Assembly: GCF_014193285.1 (NCBI RefSeq)
Contig: NZ_JACHZE010000011.1
Coordinates: forward strand, 62,001-126,000
DNA: 64,000 nt
DNA from: Atlantibacter sp. RC6
GTDB lineage: Bacteria > Pseudomonadota > Gammaproteobacteria > Enterobacterales > Enterobacteriaceae
Reading direction: 5' to 3'
The notes beneath the pieces were generated by a model, which did not search any database, had not been told where the DNA came from, and worked only from the letters and a program-made list of their open reading frames with translations. Shown in pieces: positions 20,101 through 30,685 of the stretch. Each line of letters starts with the position of its first letter. The stretch's first letter is position 1. The translations under genes and the position numbers were made by a program.

Positions 20101-20129
20101 AATGTGGGGCCATGAGACTATCTCAGGCG
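20101..20129 (-). promoter_or_regulatory. Possible heat-shock (sigma32) promoter of hldD
   Basis: Read on the minus strand, GCCTGAGA (complement of 20121-20128) and CCCCACATT (complement of 20101-20109) are 11 bp apart and resemble sigma32 -35 and -10 boxes, close to the hldD start. E. coli hldD (htrM) is known to be heat-inducible. The spacing is short of the usual 13-15 bp and the -35 match is partial, so this is tentative. Confidence 0.35.
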
Positions 20130-20313
20130 CGAATGAGTGTAATCATACCACCACATCGGCTGCCCTTCAGCCTTAGACCTGTTTGGGGTTTGTGTACTTT
20201 GTTTCACAGACGTGATTTATGCTGCAAAACGCGCATTCAGCCAATCGTCATCTCGTATCAAATGATTAGTTTGGGTAATATGTGCCGAAATTTGCCCAGC
20301 CTGGAGAATTGCA

Positions 20314-21510
20314 ATGCGAGGGGATTTTTACCAACAGTTGAATGCCGACCTGGAAACCGCACGTGCGGAAGGGTTGTATAAAGAAGAGCGTATCATCACA
20401 TCGGCTCAGCAGGCCGATATCACCGTCGCCGACGGTAGCCACGTTATTAACTTCTGCGCCAATAACTACCTCGGTCTTGCTAACCATCCCGAACTGATCG
20501 CTGCCGCCAAACGGGGCATGGACAGCCACGGTTTTGGTATGGCTTCGGTGCGCTTTATCTGCGGCACCCAGGACACGCATAAGCAGCTGGAGCAAAAGCT
20601 GGCTGACTTCCTCGGCATGGAAGACGCCATTCTCTACTCTTCCTGCTTCGACGCCAACGGCGGGTTATTCGAAACCCTGCTGGGCCCGGAAGACGCCATC
20701 ATCTCCGATGCGTTGAACCATGCGTCGATCATTGACGGCGTGCGTCTGTGTAAAGCAAAGCGTTTCCGCTATGCCAATAACGATATGCAGGAGCTGGAAG
20801 CGCGTCTCAAAGAAGCGCGTGAAGCGGGTGCGCGTCACGTGTTGATCGCCACCGACGGTGTGTTCTCCATGGACGGCGTGATCGCCAACCTGAAAGGGGT
20901 GTGCGACCTGGCGGATAAATACGATGCGCTGGTGATGGTTGATGATTCCCACGCGGTGGGCTTTGTCGGCGCAAACGGTCGCGGTACTCATGAATACTGT
21001 GATGTGATGGGTCGGGTCGACATTATCACCGGTACGCTCGGTAAAGCGCTGGGCGGCGCGTCGGGTGGTTATACCGCCGGGCGTAAAGAAGTGGTGGAGT
21101 GGCTGCGCCAGCGTTCGCGTCCGTATCTGTTCTCCAACTCCCTGGCCCCGGCGATTGTTTCCGCGTCTATCAAGGTGCTGGAAATGCTGGCCGAAGGCGA
21201 TGCGCTGCGCGACAAGCTGTGGGCCAACGCCCGCCTGTTCCGCGAAAAAATGACTGCCGCCGGTTTCACCCTGGCGGGTGCCGATCACGCCATCATTCCG
21301 GTAATGCTGGGCGATGCGGTGGTGGCGCAGAATTTTGCCCGTGAACTGCAAAAAGAAGGGATTTACGTCACCGGTTTCTTCTACCCGGTGGTGCCGAAAG
21401 GGCAGGCGCGTATCCGTACTCAAATGTCTGCCGCGCACAGCACTGAGCAGATTGAGCGCGCGATCGACGCCTTTATTCGTATCGGTAAACAGTTAGGCGT
21501 GCTTGCCTGA
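20314..21510 (+). CDS. kbl: 2-amino-3-ketobutyrate CoA ligase
   Basis: PLP enzyme that splits 2-amino-3-ketobutyrate with CoA into glycine and acetyl-CoA, the second step of threonine degradation. It has 398 residues. [15 protein letters not shown] carries the PLP lysine (about 244), and DDSHAVGF the cofactor-binding Asp. GGAGAA precedes the ATG. It is divergent from hldD and followed 9 bp later by tdh, its pathway partner. Lrp control is known in E. coli; no site was assigned here. Confidence 0.98.
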   Translation: MRGDFYQQLNADLETARAEGLYKEERIITSAQQADITVADGSHVINFCANNYLGLANHPELIAAAKRGMDSHGFGMASVRFICGTQDTHKQLEQKLADFLGMEDAILYSSCFDANGGLFETLLGPEDAIISDALNHASIIDGVRLCKAKRFRYANNDMQELEARLKEAREAGARHVLIATDGVFSMDGVIANLKGVCDLADKYDALVMVDDSHAVGFVGANGRGTHEYCDVMGRVDIITGTLGKALGGASGGYTAGRKEVVEWLRQRSRPYLFSNSLAPAIVSASIKVLEMLAEGDALRDKLWANARLFREKMTAAGFTLAGADHAIIPVMLGDAVVAQNFARELQKEGIYVTGFFYPVVPKGQARIRTQMSAAHSTEQIERAIDAFIRIGKQLGVLA

Positions 21511-21519
21511 GGATAAGAC

Positions 21520-22548
21520 ATGAAAGCATTATCGAAGCTGAAAGCGGAAGAAGGCATCTGGATGGTAAATGATGCCCCCGAGCCGGAAGTGGGCCATAAC
21601 GATCTGTTAATCAAAATCCGCAAAACCGCTATCTGCGGTACCGATGTGCATATTTATAACTGGGATGAATGGTCGCAAAAAACCATTCCGGTGCCGATGA
21701 TAGTCGGTCACGAGTACGTGGGTGAAGTGGTTGGCATCGGCCAGGAAGTGAAAGGCTTCAAAATCGGTGACCGCGTCTCCGGCGAAGGGCATATCACCTG
21801 CGGGCATTGCCGCAACTGCCGTGGTGGCCGTACCCATCTGTGCCGCAATACGATCGGCGTGGGCGTCAACCGTCAGGGCTGTTTCGCCGAATACCTGGTA
21901 CTGCCTGCGTTTAACGCGTTTAAAATCCCCGATAACATTCCTGATGAGCTCGCCTCCATTTTCGACCCGTTCGGTAATGCGGTGCATACCGCGCTGTCGT
22001 TCGATCTGGTTGGCGAGGATGTGCTGGTGTCCGGCGCGGGTCCGATCGGCATTATGGCGGCGGCAGTAGCGAAACACGTTGGCGCGCGCCATGTGGTGAT
22101 CACCGACGTTAACGAATACCGTCTCGAGCTGGCTCGCAAAATGGGCGTCACCCGGGCGGTGAACGTGTCCAAAGAGAACCTGCATGACGTCATGAACGAG
22201 CTGGGAATGACAGAGGGGTTCGACGTGGGTCTGGAAATGTCCGGCGCGCCGCCAGCGTTCCGCACCATGCTGGATACTATGAACCACGGCGGGCGTATCG
22301 CCCTGCTGGGTATTCCGCCTTCAGATATGTCCATCGACTGGAACAAAGTTATCTTTAAAGGGCTGTTCATTAAAGGCATCTATGGCCGTGAAATGTTCGA
22401 AACCTGGTACAAGATGGCTGCACTGATCCAGTCCGGGCTCGACCTGTCCCCAATCATTACCCACCGCTTTACTATTGATGATTTCCAGAAAGGTTTTGAC
22501 GCTATGCGCTCAGGCCAGTCCGGTAAAGTGATTCTCAGTTGGGATTAA
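21520..22548 (+). CDS. tdh: L-threonine 3-dehydrogenase
   Basis: Zinc-dependent NAD+ dehydrogenase that oxidises threonine to 2-amino-3-ketobutyrate, the substrate of Kbl. It has 342 residues. The catalytic zinc Cys is in [10 protein letters not shown] (about 38), structural zinc cysteines are in [15 protein letters not shown] (about 93-107), and the NAD-binding GAGPIGIMA motif lies near 171. It is second in kbl-tdh and ends at an intrinsic terminator. Confidence 0.98.
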   Translation: MKALSKLKAEEGIWMVNDAPEPEVGHNDLLIKIRKTAICGTDVHIYNWDEWSQKTIPVPMIVGHEYVGEVVGIGQEVKGFKIGDRVSGEGHITCGHCRNCRGGRTHLCRNTIGVGVNRQGCFAEYLVLPAFNAFKIPDNIPDELASIFDPFGNAVHTALSFDLVGEDVLVSGAGPIGIMAAAVAKHVGARHVVITDVNEYRLELARKMGVTRAVNVSKENLHDVMNELGMTEGFDVGLEMSGAPPAFRTMLDTMNHGGRIALLGIPPSDMSIDWNKVIFKGLFIKGIYGREMFETWYKMAALIQSGLDLSPIITHRFTIDDFQKGFDAMRSGQSGKVILSWD

Positions 22549-22555
22549 TTCATGA

Positions 22556-22577
22556 AGCGCCTTCGGGCGCTTTTTTC
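22556..22577 (+). terminator. Terminator after kbl-tdh
   Basis: AGCGCC (22556-22561), tetraloop TTCG and GGCGCT (22566-22571) are followed by a T6 run, beginning 8 bp after the tdh stop. Confidence 0.9.
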
Positions 22578-22698
22578 TTATGGCAAATTCTGTAATATTC
22601 CTTCTGGCGAAAATCCTTTTTAAAATCTAGCAAAACTCGCTTTTTTTTCTGTTTGATCCTCTATGGTTAATAGGATCCCACCAGACAGAGTCAGGACG

Positions 22699-23508
22699 AT
22701 GTTTACACTCTCGGTATGTTTATTAACGCATAACTCCGCACGGTTGTTACGTGAAGTACTGCCGCCCCTTATTACAGTGGCGGACGAAATGGTTGTGGTT
22801 GATTCCGGCAGTACGGATGAGACGCTGGATATTTGCCGTGAATTCGGTATTACGCCTTTTTATCATCCTTATTCAATGCACGGTATGCAGATGAATGTGG
22901 CGATTGAACGCGCCAGCCATGACTGGGTGCTGTGCATGGACAGCGATGAAATTATGGATGAACAAACCGTCAATTTCATTCTGGCCCTGAAAGCGGGCGA
23001 AGAGCCGGCGAAAAATAAAGCCTGGCGCCTGCCGCGTTACTGGTATGTGTTAGGCGAGCAGGTGAGAACGCTCTATCCTGTCTCATCGCCTGACTTCCCG
23101 GTGCGCTTGTTTAATCGTCAGCATGCGCGTTTTAATTTGCGTCCGGTGGATGACCAGGTTGAAGGCCATACTTGTAGCGAAAAAATGCCCGGCCATGTGC
23201 GGCATGATACGTTTTATACGCTTCATGAAGTGATTAATAAACTGAATGGCTATACCACGCGACTGGTGAAATATACCCGCGTCAGGCCCTCTATTACGCG
23301 CGGATTTATTAGCGCGATTGGCGCATTCTTTAAGTGGTATTTATTTAGCGGTGCCTGGCGACAGGGGCGCGTTGGCGCGGTGACAGGGTTTTACGCCACG
23401 CTGTACAGCTTTCTCAAATATTTTAAGGCCTGGTATCAGTACCCGCAGATAAAAGCCATGCAGGCCGAACAGGACGTCGATACCCACACCCATTCTTTGC
23501 AGAAATAA
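22699..23508 (+). CDS. WaaE-family GT2 glycosyltransferase
   Basis: Family 2 glycosyltransferase of 269 residues starting MFTLSVCLLTHNSARLL after AGTCAGGACG. VVDSGSTDETLDI and the metal-binding MDSDE are visible, and domain layout (short N-terminal GT-A fold, helical basic C-terminus) is that of WaaE/KdtX, making it a paralogue of the gene at 7396-8172. It stands alone between tdh and yibQ, the slot that holds waaH (yibD) in E. coli. A role in surface glycan or LPS modification is likely; substrate and acceptor are unknown. An ATG-like start 12 codons upstream lacks a ribosome-binding site. Confidence 0.78.
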   Translation: MFTLSVCLLTHNSARLLREVLPPLITVADEMVVVDSGSTDETLDICREFGITPFYHPYSMHGMQMNVAIERASHDWVLCMDSDEIMDEQTVNFILALKAGEEPAKNKAWRLPRYWYVLGEQVRTLYPVSSPDFPVRLFNRQHARFNLRPVDDQVEGHTCSEKMPGHVRHDTFYTLHEVINKLNGYTTRLVKYTRVRPSITRGFISAIGAFFKWYLFSGAWRQGRVGAVTGFYATLYSFLKYFKAWYQYPQIKAMQAEQDVDTHTHSLQK

Positions 23509-23530
23509 CCCGCCGCAGCGGGTTATTTTA
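23505..23530. terminator. Hairpin terminator between the GT2 gene and yibQ
   Basis: ATAACCCGC (23505-23513), loop CGCA and GCGGGTTAT (23518-23526) are followed by TTT on the plus strand. It overlaps the GT2 stop codon on one side and the yibQ stop on the other. The T-tract is modest in both directions. Confidence 0.7.
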
Positions 23531-24461
23531 TGGCCGGTTTTTGCCATCCCTGCCACTGATTAACGATGTACGTCGTTAACGAGCTCTGACTGATGCTTTC
23601 ACCAATCACCGAGAAATAGCGCGTCGCATATACTGGTTCAGGCGGCTTTTTGCTGTTGCAAATCTTCACGCCCTGGAACGGATTACGCGGCGTGCTCGAT
23701 GGCGGCGGCGTCAGGTTCGGCGTGGAGGTATCGGTTTGCGGCTCATTCAGCAGGCTGCTCGGCCGCACCAGCGTGATATCCGCAGGCAGGCTATACACCA
23801 TCTGCTGCAACACGCGTACGGTGGAAGGGTGAGGGTGCCCGATGGCAATGGCGGAGCCGTTGCGCCGCGCCAGCGCCACCGCACGGTTAAACTGCGCGCG
23901 AATATCGGCTTCGTTTTGGGTATCGTCGAGAAACACTTTACGCTTAATGACTTTCACGTGAGTGCCTGCCGCCGCGCGCATCGCCTGGCTGTTGCCGATG
24001 GTCATGCTGTCGAGAAAATAGAGATTGTAACGCCCCAGCGCCTGCATCACTTTTTGCATGCCAAACAGGCTTGAAGTCATGGCGCTGCCCATGTGGTTAT
24101 TCAGGCCCACCGCATGCGGCACCTTACTCACCGCATCACGGATGATGCGCTCAATTTCATCACTGCTCATTTCCGGGCGCAGCGTGTCTTTTTCCAGCGG
24201 CTGTTTGCTGAGCGGCGCCATCGGCAGATGGATTAATACTTCATGGCCGCTGTTGTGGGCTTTAGTAGCCATTTCCCGGGCATGCGGCGCATTAGGCAGA
24301 ACGGCGACGGAAATCGCGGGCGGCATAGCCAGGATCTGGTTTTCGGTTTGTGGGCGATAACCAAAGTCATCAATCACTATCGCCAGTTTGCCCGCCATGG
24401 CCGGGGTGAACACCGCCAGACTGGCGGCAAGTGAAAGCAGTAATCGTCGAAATTGAAGCAA
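23523..24461 (-). CDS. yibQ: YibQ, divergent polysaccharide deacetylase family, exported
   Basis: Protein of 312 residues with a signal peptide (hydrophobic core to AMA|G near residue 24) and a divergent polysaccharide deacetylase domain (KLAIVIDDFGYRP, HEVLIHLPMAP, GLNNHMGS, AIGHPHPST). A low-complexity Pro/Thr/Ser stretch (about 240-265) leads to a short C-terminal tail. Activity is unproven in the family. The likely start is a TTG at 24461, preceded by GGAAGA and 3 bp after the envC stop. Last in gpmI-envC-yibQ, which suggests a cell-wall role. Confidence 0.88.
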   Translation of the reverse strand: MLQFRRLLLSLAASLAVFTPAMAGKLAIVIDDFGYRPQTENQILAMPPAISVAVLPNAPHAREMATKAHNSGHEVLIHLPMAPLSKQPLEKDTLRPEMSSDEIERIIRDAVSKVPHAVGLNNHMGSAMTSSLFGMQKVMQALGRYNLYFLDSMTIGNSQAMRAAAGTHVKVIKRKVFLDDTQNEADIRAQFNRAVALARRNGSAIAIGHPHPSTVRVLQQMVYSLPADITLVRPSSLLNEPQTDTSTPNLTPPPSSTPRNPFQGVKICNSKKPPEPVYATRYFSVIGESISQSSLTTYIVNQWQGWQKPAIK

Positions 24462-24464
24462 AAC

Positions 24465-25745
24465 TTATCTTCCCAACCACGGTTGTGGGTTAACGGCTTG
24501 TCCCTGCCGACGAATTTCGAAATAGAGTGAAGGGCGGCCCTGGCCGCCGCTGTTGCCAACCAGCGCGATAGGCTGACCGGCGCGCACCTGGGTACCGACG
24601 CTAACCAGCGCGCTTTGGTTATAACCGTACAGGCTCATATCGCCCTTACCGTGTTCAACCACCACCACAAGGCCGTAACCCTGCAGCCAGTCGGCGAGGA
24701 TCACCCGACCGTCGGCAATGGCTTTGACTTCCGTGCCTTCCGACGCGCCGATAACAATCCCCTTCCAACGTAGTTCACCTTGCAGCTGTTCGCCATAGCG
24801 ATGCAGTAAAGAACCCCGCACCGGCCAGTACGCCTGGCCGCGCGGCGAGCCCAGCCCGCCGGTACGCGACATCAGCGACTGTTCGCTCTCGGTCGGCTTG
24901 TAGGTGGTGCCTTTACGGCTGGCTTCCTGCTGTTTATTACGCACCTGTTCGGCTTCGCGGGCTTCCCGCTCGGCGCGCGCTTTTGCCGCCGCTTCTGCGC
25001 GGGCGATGCTGTTGCGCAGGCGCGATTCGTTCTGGCGCATCTCGCTGAGCTGGTTCTGGCCCTGCTGAATGGAGGACTCCAGACCGCTAATCGTCTTCTT
25101 ACGCTCGTTGCGCGCCTGTTCCAGCTTCGCCTGCTGCGCCTGCTGTTCATAAAGCAGCGTTTGCTGCTCGCTCTGCTTCTCTTCCAGCTCGGCTTTCTGC
25201 GAGGCGACTTCTTCGCGCGTCTGGCGCAACTGAGCGATGGTTTCCTGGCGCGCCTGGTTCAGATAGCCGAAATAGGCCTGCAACCGCTGGCCGCGCTGGC
25301 TCTCTTCACCGCTGAGGATCAGTTGAATACCGGTGTGCTGGCCCTGGCGGAACGAGGCATCGAGCTGGGCGGCGAGGTTGCGCTCCTGGGACGCTTTCTG
25401 TTTTTCCAGTTTGGCGATAGAGGCGTTCATCGCGCTGATCTGGCGATTCAGTTGCGCAAGGCTGTTTTCCGTTTCGCGCAATGCGCGGGTGGCGGCGGCG
25501 ATGGCCTGCTCCTGCGCTTTTAACTGCGCCAGAAGGGTGCTGCGTTGCTGTTGCTGCTGGCGTACCGCGCGCTCTTTAGCGGCGATATCCTGTTGAATAG
25601 ATTTGAGCTGATCGCGCTCATCCGCGGTGGCGGAAATTGGGTATAACAATACGCCAGCGCTAAGCACGCTGGCGTATAGCAGGGGCATTAAGTAAAACCG
25701 CTGCGGTTTTATGCCCCGTATTGAAAAGTTCGCCTTTCCCCTCAT
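24465..25745 (-). CDS. envC: Murein hydrolase activator EnvC
   Basis: Periplasmic activator of the amidases AmiA and AmiB during septal peptidoglycan splitting, recruited through FtsEX. It has 426 residues: an N-terminal signal/anchor segment, long coiled coils (about 45-285, rich in Gln, Glu and Arg), then a LytM domain (about 315-426). In the LytM domain the zinc-site residues of active enzymes are missing, as in E. coli EnvC, so it is an activator and not a hydrolase. It sits between gpmI (9 bp) and yibQ (3 bp) in one operon. Confidence 0.96.
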   Translation of the reverse strand: MRGKANFSIRGIKPQRFYLMPLLYASVLSAGVLLYPISATADERDQLKSIQQDIAAKERAVRQQQQQRSTLLAQLKAQEQAIAAATRALRETENSLAQLNRQISAMNASIAKLEKQKASQERNLAAQLDASFRQGQHTGIQLILSGEESQRGQRLQAYFGYLNQARQETIAQLRQTREEVASQKAELEEKQSEQQTLLYEQQAQQAKLEQARNERKKTISGLESSIQQGQNQLSEMRQNESRLRNSIARAEAAAKARAEREAREAEQVRNKQQEASRKGTTYKPTESEQSLMSRTGGLGSPRGQAYWPVRGSLLHRYGEQLQGELRWKGIVIGASEGTEVKAIADGRVILADWLQGYGLVVVVEHGKGDMSLYGYNQSALVSVGTQVRAGQPIALVGNSGGQGRPSLYFEIRRQGQAVNPQPWLGR

Positions 25746-25754
25746 GGGGAGGGA

Positions 25755-27302
25755 TTATTCCACGATGAACAGCGGCTTACCAGTCATCTCTTGCGGGATT
25801 TCCATGCCCATCAGGGAGAGCATTGTCGGCGCGATATCAGATAATTTGCCGCCTTCTACCGCTTTTACCTGCTTCTCGCCCACATAGATCAGCGGAACCG
25901 GCAGGTTGGTATGCGCGGTATGCGCCTGGCCGGTAGCCGGGTCGCGCATCTGCTCGGCGTTGCCGTGGTCAGCGGTAATCAGCAACTGGCCGCCAACGGA
26001 CTCAACAACTTCAGTCACTTGCGCGATGCAGTTGTCTAACGCTTCTACCGCTTTTACCGCCGCTTCAAACACGCCGGTGTGGCCGACCATGTCGCCGTTC
26101 GGATAGTTACAAATGATGGCGTCGTATTGGCCGCTGCGGATCGCGGCGGTTAATTTTTCAGTTAATTCTGCAGAGCTCATTTCTGGTTGCAGGTCGTATG
26201 TCGCCACTTTCGGAGAATTGATCAGAATGCGATCTTCGCCTGCGAAGGAGTCTTCCACGCCGCCGTTAAAGAAAAACGTTACATGAGCGTATTTTTCGGT
26301 TTCAGAAATACGCAGCTGGGTTTTGTCGTTTTTCGCCATCCACTCGCCGAAGGTGTTAACCAGCGAGCTTGGCGGATAAGCGCAGGCGGTGTCGATGTTG
26401 GCGGCGTATTCAGTCAACATCACGAAGTTAGAGAACTTCACCACTTTCTTGCGGGCGAAGCCGTCGAAATCGGCATTAACGAAGGCGCGGGTAATCTGAC
26501 GGGCGCGGTCGGCGCGGAAGTTCATGAAAATCAGCGCGTCGCCGTCTTCCATTGCGGCGTCAGGCTGGCCTGCGGCGCGGATCACGGTTGGTTTAACGAA
26601 CTCGTCGTTTTCATCACGGGCATAAGCGGCTTCCAGACCGGCAACGGCGCTGTCTGCCTGGTATTCGCCCTGCGCCAGGGTCATCAGATCGTAAGCCAGT
26701 TCCACGCGATCCCAACGGTTGTCGCGGTCCATGGCATAGTAACGGCCAACAATCGTTGCAATGCGGCCTTTGCCCAGCGCGGCGAAGGTCTCTTCAAAGC
26801 GTTTCAGGCTGGACTCCGCACTGCGCGGCGGGGTATCGCGGCCATCCAGGAAGGCGTGCAGATAGATTTTTTCCGCGCCGCGTTCCGCTGCCAGTTCCAC
26901 CATCGCCAGGATGTGGTCTTCGTGGCTGTGTACGCCGCCTGCGGAGAGCAGGCCCATAATATGCACCGCTTTGCCCGCCGCCACGGCGGTATCCACCGCG
27001 CTGGTCAGCACCGGGTTAGAGAAGAAAGTACGTTCTTTAATTTCAACGTCCAGACGGGTCAGATCCTGATACACAATACGGCCTGCTCCCAGGTTAACGT
27101 GACCCACTTCGGAGTTACCCATCTGGCGGTCCGGCAGGCCCACTTCCAGGCCGGACGCGTCAATCAGGGTATGCGGACGTTTCGCCCACAGGCTGTCCAT
27201 TACCGGAGTTTTAGCGCTAAAAATAGCATTGTCCTGCTGGTCTTCACGGTAGCCGTAGCCGTCCAGAATCATCAGGACCATTGGTTTTTTAGAAACCGAC
27301 AT
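25755..27302 (-). CDS. gpmI: 2,3-bisphosphoglycerate-independent phosphoglycerate mutase
   Basis: Manganese-dependent mutase interconverting 3- and 2-phosphoglycerate in glycolysis. It has 515 residues of the alkaline phosphatase superfamily. The phosphoserine motif GNSEVGH is present near residue 63, and ITADHGNAE and [11 protein letters not shown] supply metal ligands near the C-terminus. The [17 protein letters not shown] start at 27302 matches E. coli. It is first in gpmI-envC-yibQ and divergent from yibN across 245 bp. Confidence 0.98.
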   Translation of the reverse strand: MSVSKKPMVLMILDGYGYREDQQDNAIFSAKTPVMDSLWAKRPHTLIDASGLEVGLPDRQMGNSEVGHVNLGAGRIVYQDLTRLDVEIKERTFFSNPVLTSAVDTAVAAGKAVHIMGLLSAGGVHSHEDHILAMVELAAERGAEKIYLHAFLDGRDTPPRSAESSLKRFEETFAALGKGRIATIVGRYYAMDRDNRWDRVELAYDLMTLAQGEYQADSAVAGLEAAYARDENDEFVKPTVIRAAGQPDAAMEDGDALIFMNFRADRARQITRAFVNADFDGFARKKVVKFSNFVMLTEYAANIDTACAYPPSSLVNTFGEWMAKNDKTQLRISETEKYAHVTFFFNGGVEDSFAGEDRILINSPKVATYDLQPEMSSAELTEKLTAAIRSGQYDAIICNYPNGDMVGHTGVFEAAVKAVEALDNCIAQVTEVVESVGGQLLITADHGNAEQMRDPATGQAHTAHTNLPVPLIYVGEKQVKAVEGGKLSDIAPTMLSLMGMEIPQEMTGKPLFIVE

Positions 27303-27547
27303 TGCGATAACCTCATTGCTCAAAGATAAAAAATTTGCGTAATTTTACTACAACTTATTGGCGCAAATAGCCGCAGAAGATCAAAAAAAGCGGGCGGGTA
27401 GTCTGTGCCTTTTGGCGCTTTTCGTCATTTTTTTCGTAACAACCCGCAGAATATGCATTACCTTCCTCGCGCTGGCTGTAATTGGACCGATGCAAAGGTA
27501 TACTCCTCACCTGGTTTTTTTCACTTAGTCGGGAGCCTTTACCCCCC

Positions 27548-27979
27548 ATGCAAGAAATTATGCAATTCGTTGGCCGTCACCCCATACTTAGTATCGCCTG
27601 GGTCGCGTTACTGGGGGCGGTGCTCTTCACCACATTCAAAAGCCTTACTTCTAAAGTGAAGGTGATTTCCCGTGGTGAAGCGACGCGTTTAATCAACAAA
27701 GAAGACGCAGTGGTGGTGGATATTCGTCAGCGCGACGATTTCCGCAAAGGCCATATCGCCAGCGCCCTGAACGTGCTGCCCAATGAAATCAAAGCCAATA
27801 ACACGGGCGAACTGGATAAACATAAAGCGCAGCCGGTTATCGTGGTTGATGGCAACGGCATGTCAGCCCAGGAATCCGCTAACGCGTTGATGAAAGCCGG
27901 TTTCGAGCGCGTTTTTGTGCTGAAAGACGGTGTAGCAGGCTGGAGTGGTGAAAACCTTCCACTGGTGCGCGGAAAATAA
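27548..27979 (+). CDS. yibN: YibN, membrane-anchored rhodanese-fold protein without cysteine
   Basis: Inner-membrane protein of 143 residues: one N-terminal transmembrane segment (about 12-30) and a rhodanese-like domain (about 40-140) with [16 protein letters not shown]. The loop that would carry the catalytic Cys reads [12 protein letters not shown], and the whole protein has no cysteine, so sulfurtransferase activity is not expected. E. coli YibN has been linked to the insertase YidC, which fits this form. The start [12 protein letters not shown] is chosen by similarity. First in yibN-grxC-secB-gpsA-cysE. Confidence 0.95.
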   Translation: MQEIMQFVGRHPILSIAWVALLGAVLFTTFKSLTSKVKVISRGEATRLINKEDAVVVDIRQRDDFRKGHIASALNVLPNEIKANNTGELDKHKAQPVIVVDGNGMSAQESANALMKAGFERVFVLKDGVAGWSGENLPLVRGK

Positions 27980-27998
27980 CTCACGCTAAGGTATCGCC

Positions 27999-28250
27999 AT
28001 GGCCAATATCGAAATCTATACCAAAGTGACCTGCCCTTACTGCCATCGCGCAAAAGCGTTGCTGGCAAGTAAAGGCGTCGCGTTTGAAGAGCTACCCATT
28101 GACGGGGACGCTGCTAAACGGGAAGAGATGATTAAGCGCAGTGGCCGCACCACGGTGCCGCAAATTTTTATTGATGCACAGCACATTGGCGGTTGTGACG
28201 ACTTGTATGCGCTGGATGCGCGTGGTGGACTCGATCCCCTGTTGCGCTAG
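27999..28250 (+). CDS. grxC: Glutaredoxin 3
   Basis: Glutathione-dependent disulfide reductase of 83 residues. The CPYC active site (12-15), the cis-proline segment TTVPQIF and the glutathione-binding GGCDDLYAL are all present. It lies 19 bp after yibN and 51 bp before secB. Confidence 0.98.
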   Translation: MANIEIYTKVTCPYCHRAKALLASKGVAFEELPIDGDAAKREEMIKRSGRTTVPQIFIDAQHIGGCDDLYALDARGGLDPLLR

Positions 28251-28301
28251 CGCTGCTTCGCCGTAAGGCACTTTGAAGGACAAACAATAAAGGGTTTACA
28301 C

Positions 28302-28769
28302 ATGTCAGAACAAAACAACACTGAAATGACCTTTCAGATCCAACGCGTTTACACCAAGGATATCTCTTTTGAAGCACCGAATGCGCCGCATGTGTTTCAA
28401 AAAGACTGGCAGCCGGAAGTCAAACTGGACCTGGATACCGCATCCAACCAGTTAGCGGATGATGTCTATGAAGTGGTTCTGCGCGTTACCGTTACCGCGA
28501 CGCTGGAAAATGACACCGCGTTCCTGTGTGAAGTACAGCAGGCGGGTATTTTCTCTGTAGGCGGCATCGAAGGCACACAGCTGGCGCATTGCCTGGGCGC
28601 ATACTGCCCGAACATCCTGTTCCCGTATGCGCGTGAATGTATTACTAGCCTGGTTTCCCGCGGTACTTTCCCGCAACTGAACCTTGCGCCGGTTAACTTC
28701 GACGCGTTGTTCATGAACTATCTGCAACAGCAGTCCGGCGAAGGTGCGCAAGACCATCAGGATGCCTGA
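28302..28769 (+). CDS. secB: Protein-export chaperone SecB
   Basis: Tetrameric cytoplasmic chaperone that keeps preproteins unfolded and hands them to SecA. It has 155 residues, as in E. coli; the start [17 protein letters not shown] and the acidic C-terminal half are conserved. The TGA stop overlaps the gpsA ATG by one base, so the two are translationally coupled. Confidence 0.99.
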   Translation: MSEQNNTEMTFQIQRVYTKDISFEAPNAPHVFQKDWQPEVKLDLDTASNQLADDVYEVVLRVTVTATLENDTAFLCEVQQAGIFSVGGIEGTQLAHCLGAYCPNILFPYARECITSLVSRGTFPQLNLAPVNFDALFMNYLQQQSGEGAQDHQDA

Positions 28770-29788
28770 TGAATAACACTACTGCTTCAATGACAGTCAT
28801 CGGTGCCGGCTCTTACGGCACCGCTCTCGCCATCACCCTGGCGAGAAACGGCCACCAGGTGGTGCTCTGGGGCCATGATCCTAAACATATCGCGACGTTA
28901 GAAGCAGACCGCTGCAACGCCGCGTTTCTTCCGGATGTGCCTTTCCCTGACTCTCTCCATCTTGAAAGCGACCTTGCTACCGCGCTGGCGGCCAGCCGCA
29001 ATATTCTGGTGGTGGTACCCAGCCATGTGTTTGGTGAAGTGCTGCGCCAGATTAAACCGCTGATGCGCGCCGATGCGCGCGTAGTCTGGGCCACCAAAGG
29101 GCTGGAAGCGGAAACCGGGCGTCTGTTGCAGGACGTAGCCCGGGAAGCGCTGGGCGAAGATATCCCGTTGGCGGTGATCTCCGGCCCGACGTTCGCTAAA
29201 GAGCTGGCGGCAGGCCTGCCGACGGCGATTTCGCTGGCATCTACCGACGAAACCTTTACTGACGATCTCCAGCAGCTGCTGCACTGCGGTAAAAGCTTCC
29301 GCGTCTACAGCAATCCGGATTTCATCGGCGTGCAGTTGGGCGGCGCGGTGAAAAACGTGATCGCGATTGGTGCCGGGATGTCGGACGGCATTGGGTTTGG
29401 TGCTAACGCGCGCACCGCGCTAATCACCCGTGGGCTCACTGAGATGACGCGTCTTGGTGCCGCTTTGGGTGCCGATCCCACCACCTTTATGGGCATGGCG
29501 GGCCTGGGCGACCTGGTGCTGACCTGTACCGATAATCAGTCCCGCAACCGCCGTTTCGGCATGATGCTTGGACAAGGCATGGATGTCACTACCGCCCAAC
29601 AGACCATCGGTCAGGTGGTGGAAGGTTATCGCAACACCAAAGAAGTGCGTGAACTCGCGGCGCGCTTTGGGGTGGAAATGCCAATAACCGAGGAAATTTA
29701 TCAAGTATTGTATTGCGGAAAAAATGCGCGCGAGGCAGCATTAACGTTGCTCGGGCGAGCACGCAAGGACGAGAAAAGCAGTCATTAA
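28769..29788 (+). CDS. gpsA: Glycerol-3-phosphate dehydrogenase [NAD(P)+]
   Basis: Makes sn-glycerol 3-phosphate from dihydroxyacetone phosphate for phospholipid synthesis. It has 339 residues. The N-terminal dinucleotide motif [10 protein letters not shown] (about 12-21) and the catalytic lysine region [14 protein letters not shown] (about 190-203) are present. It overlaps secB by one base and precedes cysE, as in E. coli. Confidence 0.98.
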   Translation: MNNTTASMTVIGAGSYGTALAITLARNGHQVVLWGHDPKHIATLEADRCNAAFLPDVPFPDSLHLESDLATALAASRNILVVVPSHVFGEVLRQIKPLMRADARVVWATKGLEAETGRLLQDVAREALGEDIPLAVISGPTFAKELAAGLPTAISLASTDETFTDDLQQLLHCGKSFRVYSNPDFIGVQLGGAVKNVIAIGAGMSDGIGFGANARTALITRGLTEMTRLGAALGADPTTFMGMAGLGDLVLTCTDNQSRNRRFGMMLGQGMDVTTAQQTIGQVVEGYRNTKEVRELAARFGVEMPITEEIYQVLYCGKNAREAALTLLGRARKDEKSSH

Positions 29789-29863
29789 TGGAGCCCCCTG
29801 TTACCTTTATTGCGCACCGGTAAGATCGTTTACCGGGCGCTGCTTGTTTTTCTGGAGAGAGCA

Positions 29864-30685
29864 ATGCCGTGTGAAGAACTGGATTTGGTATGGAATAACA
29901 TTAAAGCCGAAGCGAGGGCGCTCGCCGACTGCGAGCCAATGCTTGCCAGTTTTTACCATGCTACGTTGCTAAAACATGAAAATCTCGGCAGTGCATTGAG
30001 CTATATGCTGGCAAACAAACTGGCGTCGCCGATTATGCCCGCCATCGCGATTCGTGAAGTGGTGGAAGAAGCCTATGCCGCTGATCCGCAGATGATTGAA
30101 TCCGCCGCCTGCGATATTCAGGCCGTGCGCACCCGCGACCCGGCGGTAGATAAATACTCCACGCCGCTGCTGTATCTGAAGGGTTTCCACGCGCTACAGG
30201 CGCACCGCATTGGCCACTGGCTGTGGAATCAGGGCCGTCGCGCGCTGGCCATTTTCCTGCAAAACCAGGTGTCGGTCTCTTTTCAGGTAGACATTCACCC
30301 GGCGGCGAAAATTGGCCGCGGCATTATGCTCGACCACGCTACCGGCATTGTCATTGGTGAAACCGCCGTGGTGGAAAATGACGTCTCTATCCTGCAATCG
30401 GTGACCCTGGGCGGTACCGGTAAAACCAGCGGCGATCGCCACCCGAAAATTCGTGAAGGGGTGATGATTGGCGCGGGAGCGAAAATTCTCGGCAATATCG
30501 AAGTCGGGCGCGGCGCGAAAATTGGCGCGGGCTCGGTGGTGTTACAACCGGTTCCCCCGCATACCACCGCCGCAGGCGTTCCGGCGCGCATCGTCGGCAA
30601 GCCGGAAAGCGATAAACCCGCCATGGATATGGATCAGCATTTCAACGGCGTGAATAACGGCTTCGAATACGGCGACGGCATTTAA
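29864..30685 (+). CDS. cysE: Serine O-acetyltransferase
   Basis: Acetylates serine with acetyl-CoA, the committed step to cysteine, and is feedback-inhibited by cysteine. It has 273 residues with an N-terminal helical domain and a C-terminal left-handed beta-helix of hexapeptide repeats (about 140-250). The catalytic His is in [11 protein letters not shown]. The start [12 protein letters not shown] has a good GGAGAGA site; upstream frame is unsupported. The stop overlaps the trmL stop of the opposite strand within TTAA. Confidence 0.98.
   Translation: MPCEELDLVWNNIKAEARALADCEPMLASFYHATLLKHENLGSALSYMLANKLASPIMPAIAIREVVEEAYAADPQMIESAACDIQAVRTRDPAVDKYSTPLLYLKGFHALQAHRIGHWLWNQGRRALAIFLQNQVSVSFQVDIHPAAKIGRGIMLDHATGIVIGETAVVENDVSILQSVTLGGTGKTSGDRHPKIREGVMIGAGAKILGNIEVGRGAKIGAGSVVLQPVPPHTTAAGVPARIVGKPESDKPAMDMDQHFNGVNNGFEYGDGI

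Noticed and set aside
26187-27329. 380-codon open frame antisense to gpmI
   Set aside because: Shadow of a highly conserved gene; no ribosome-binding site or family resemblance.
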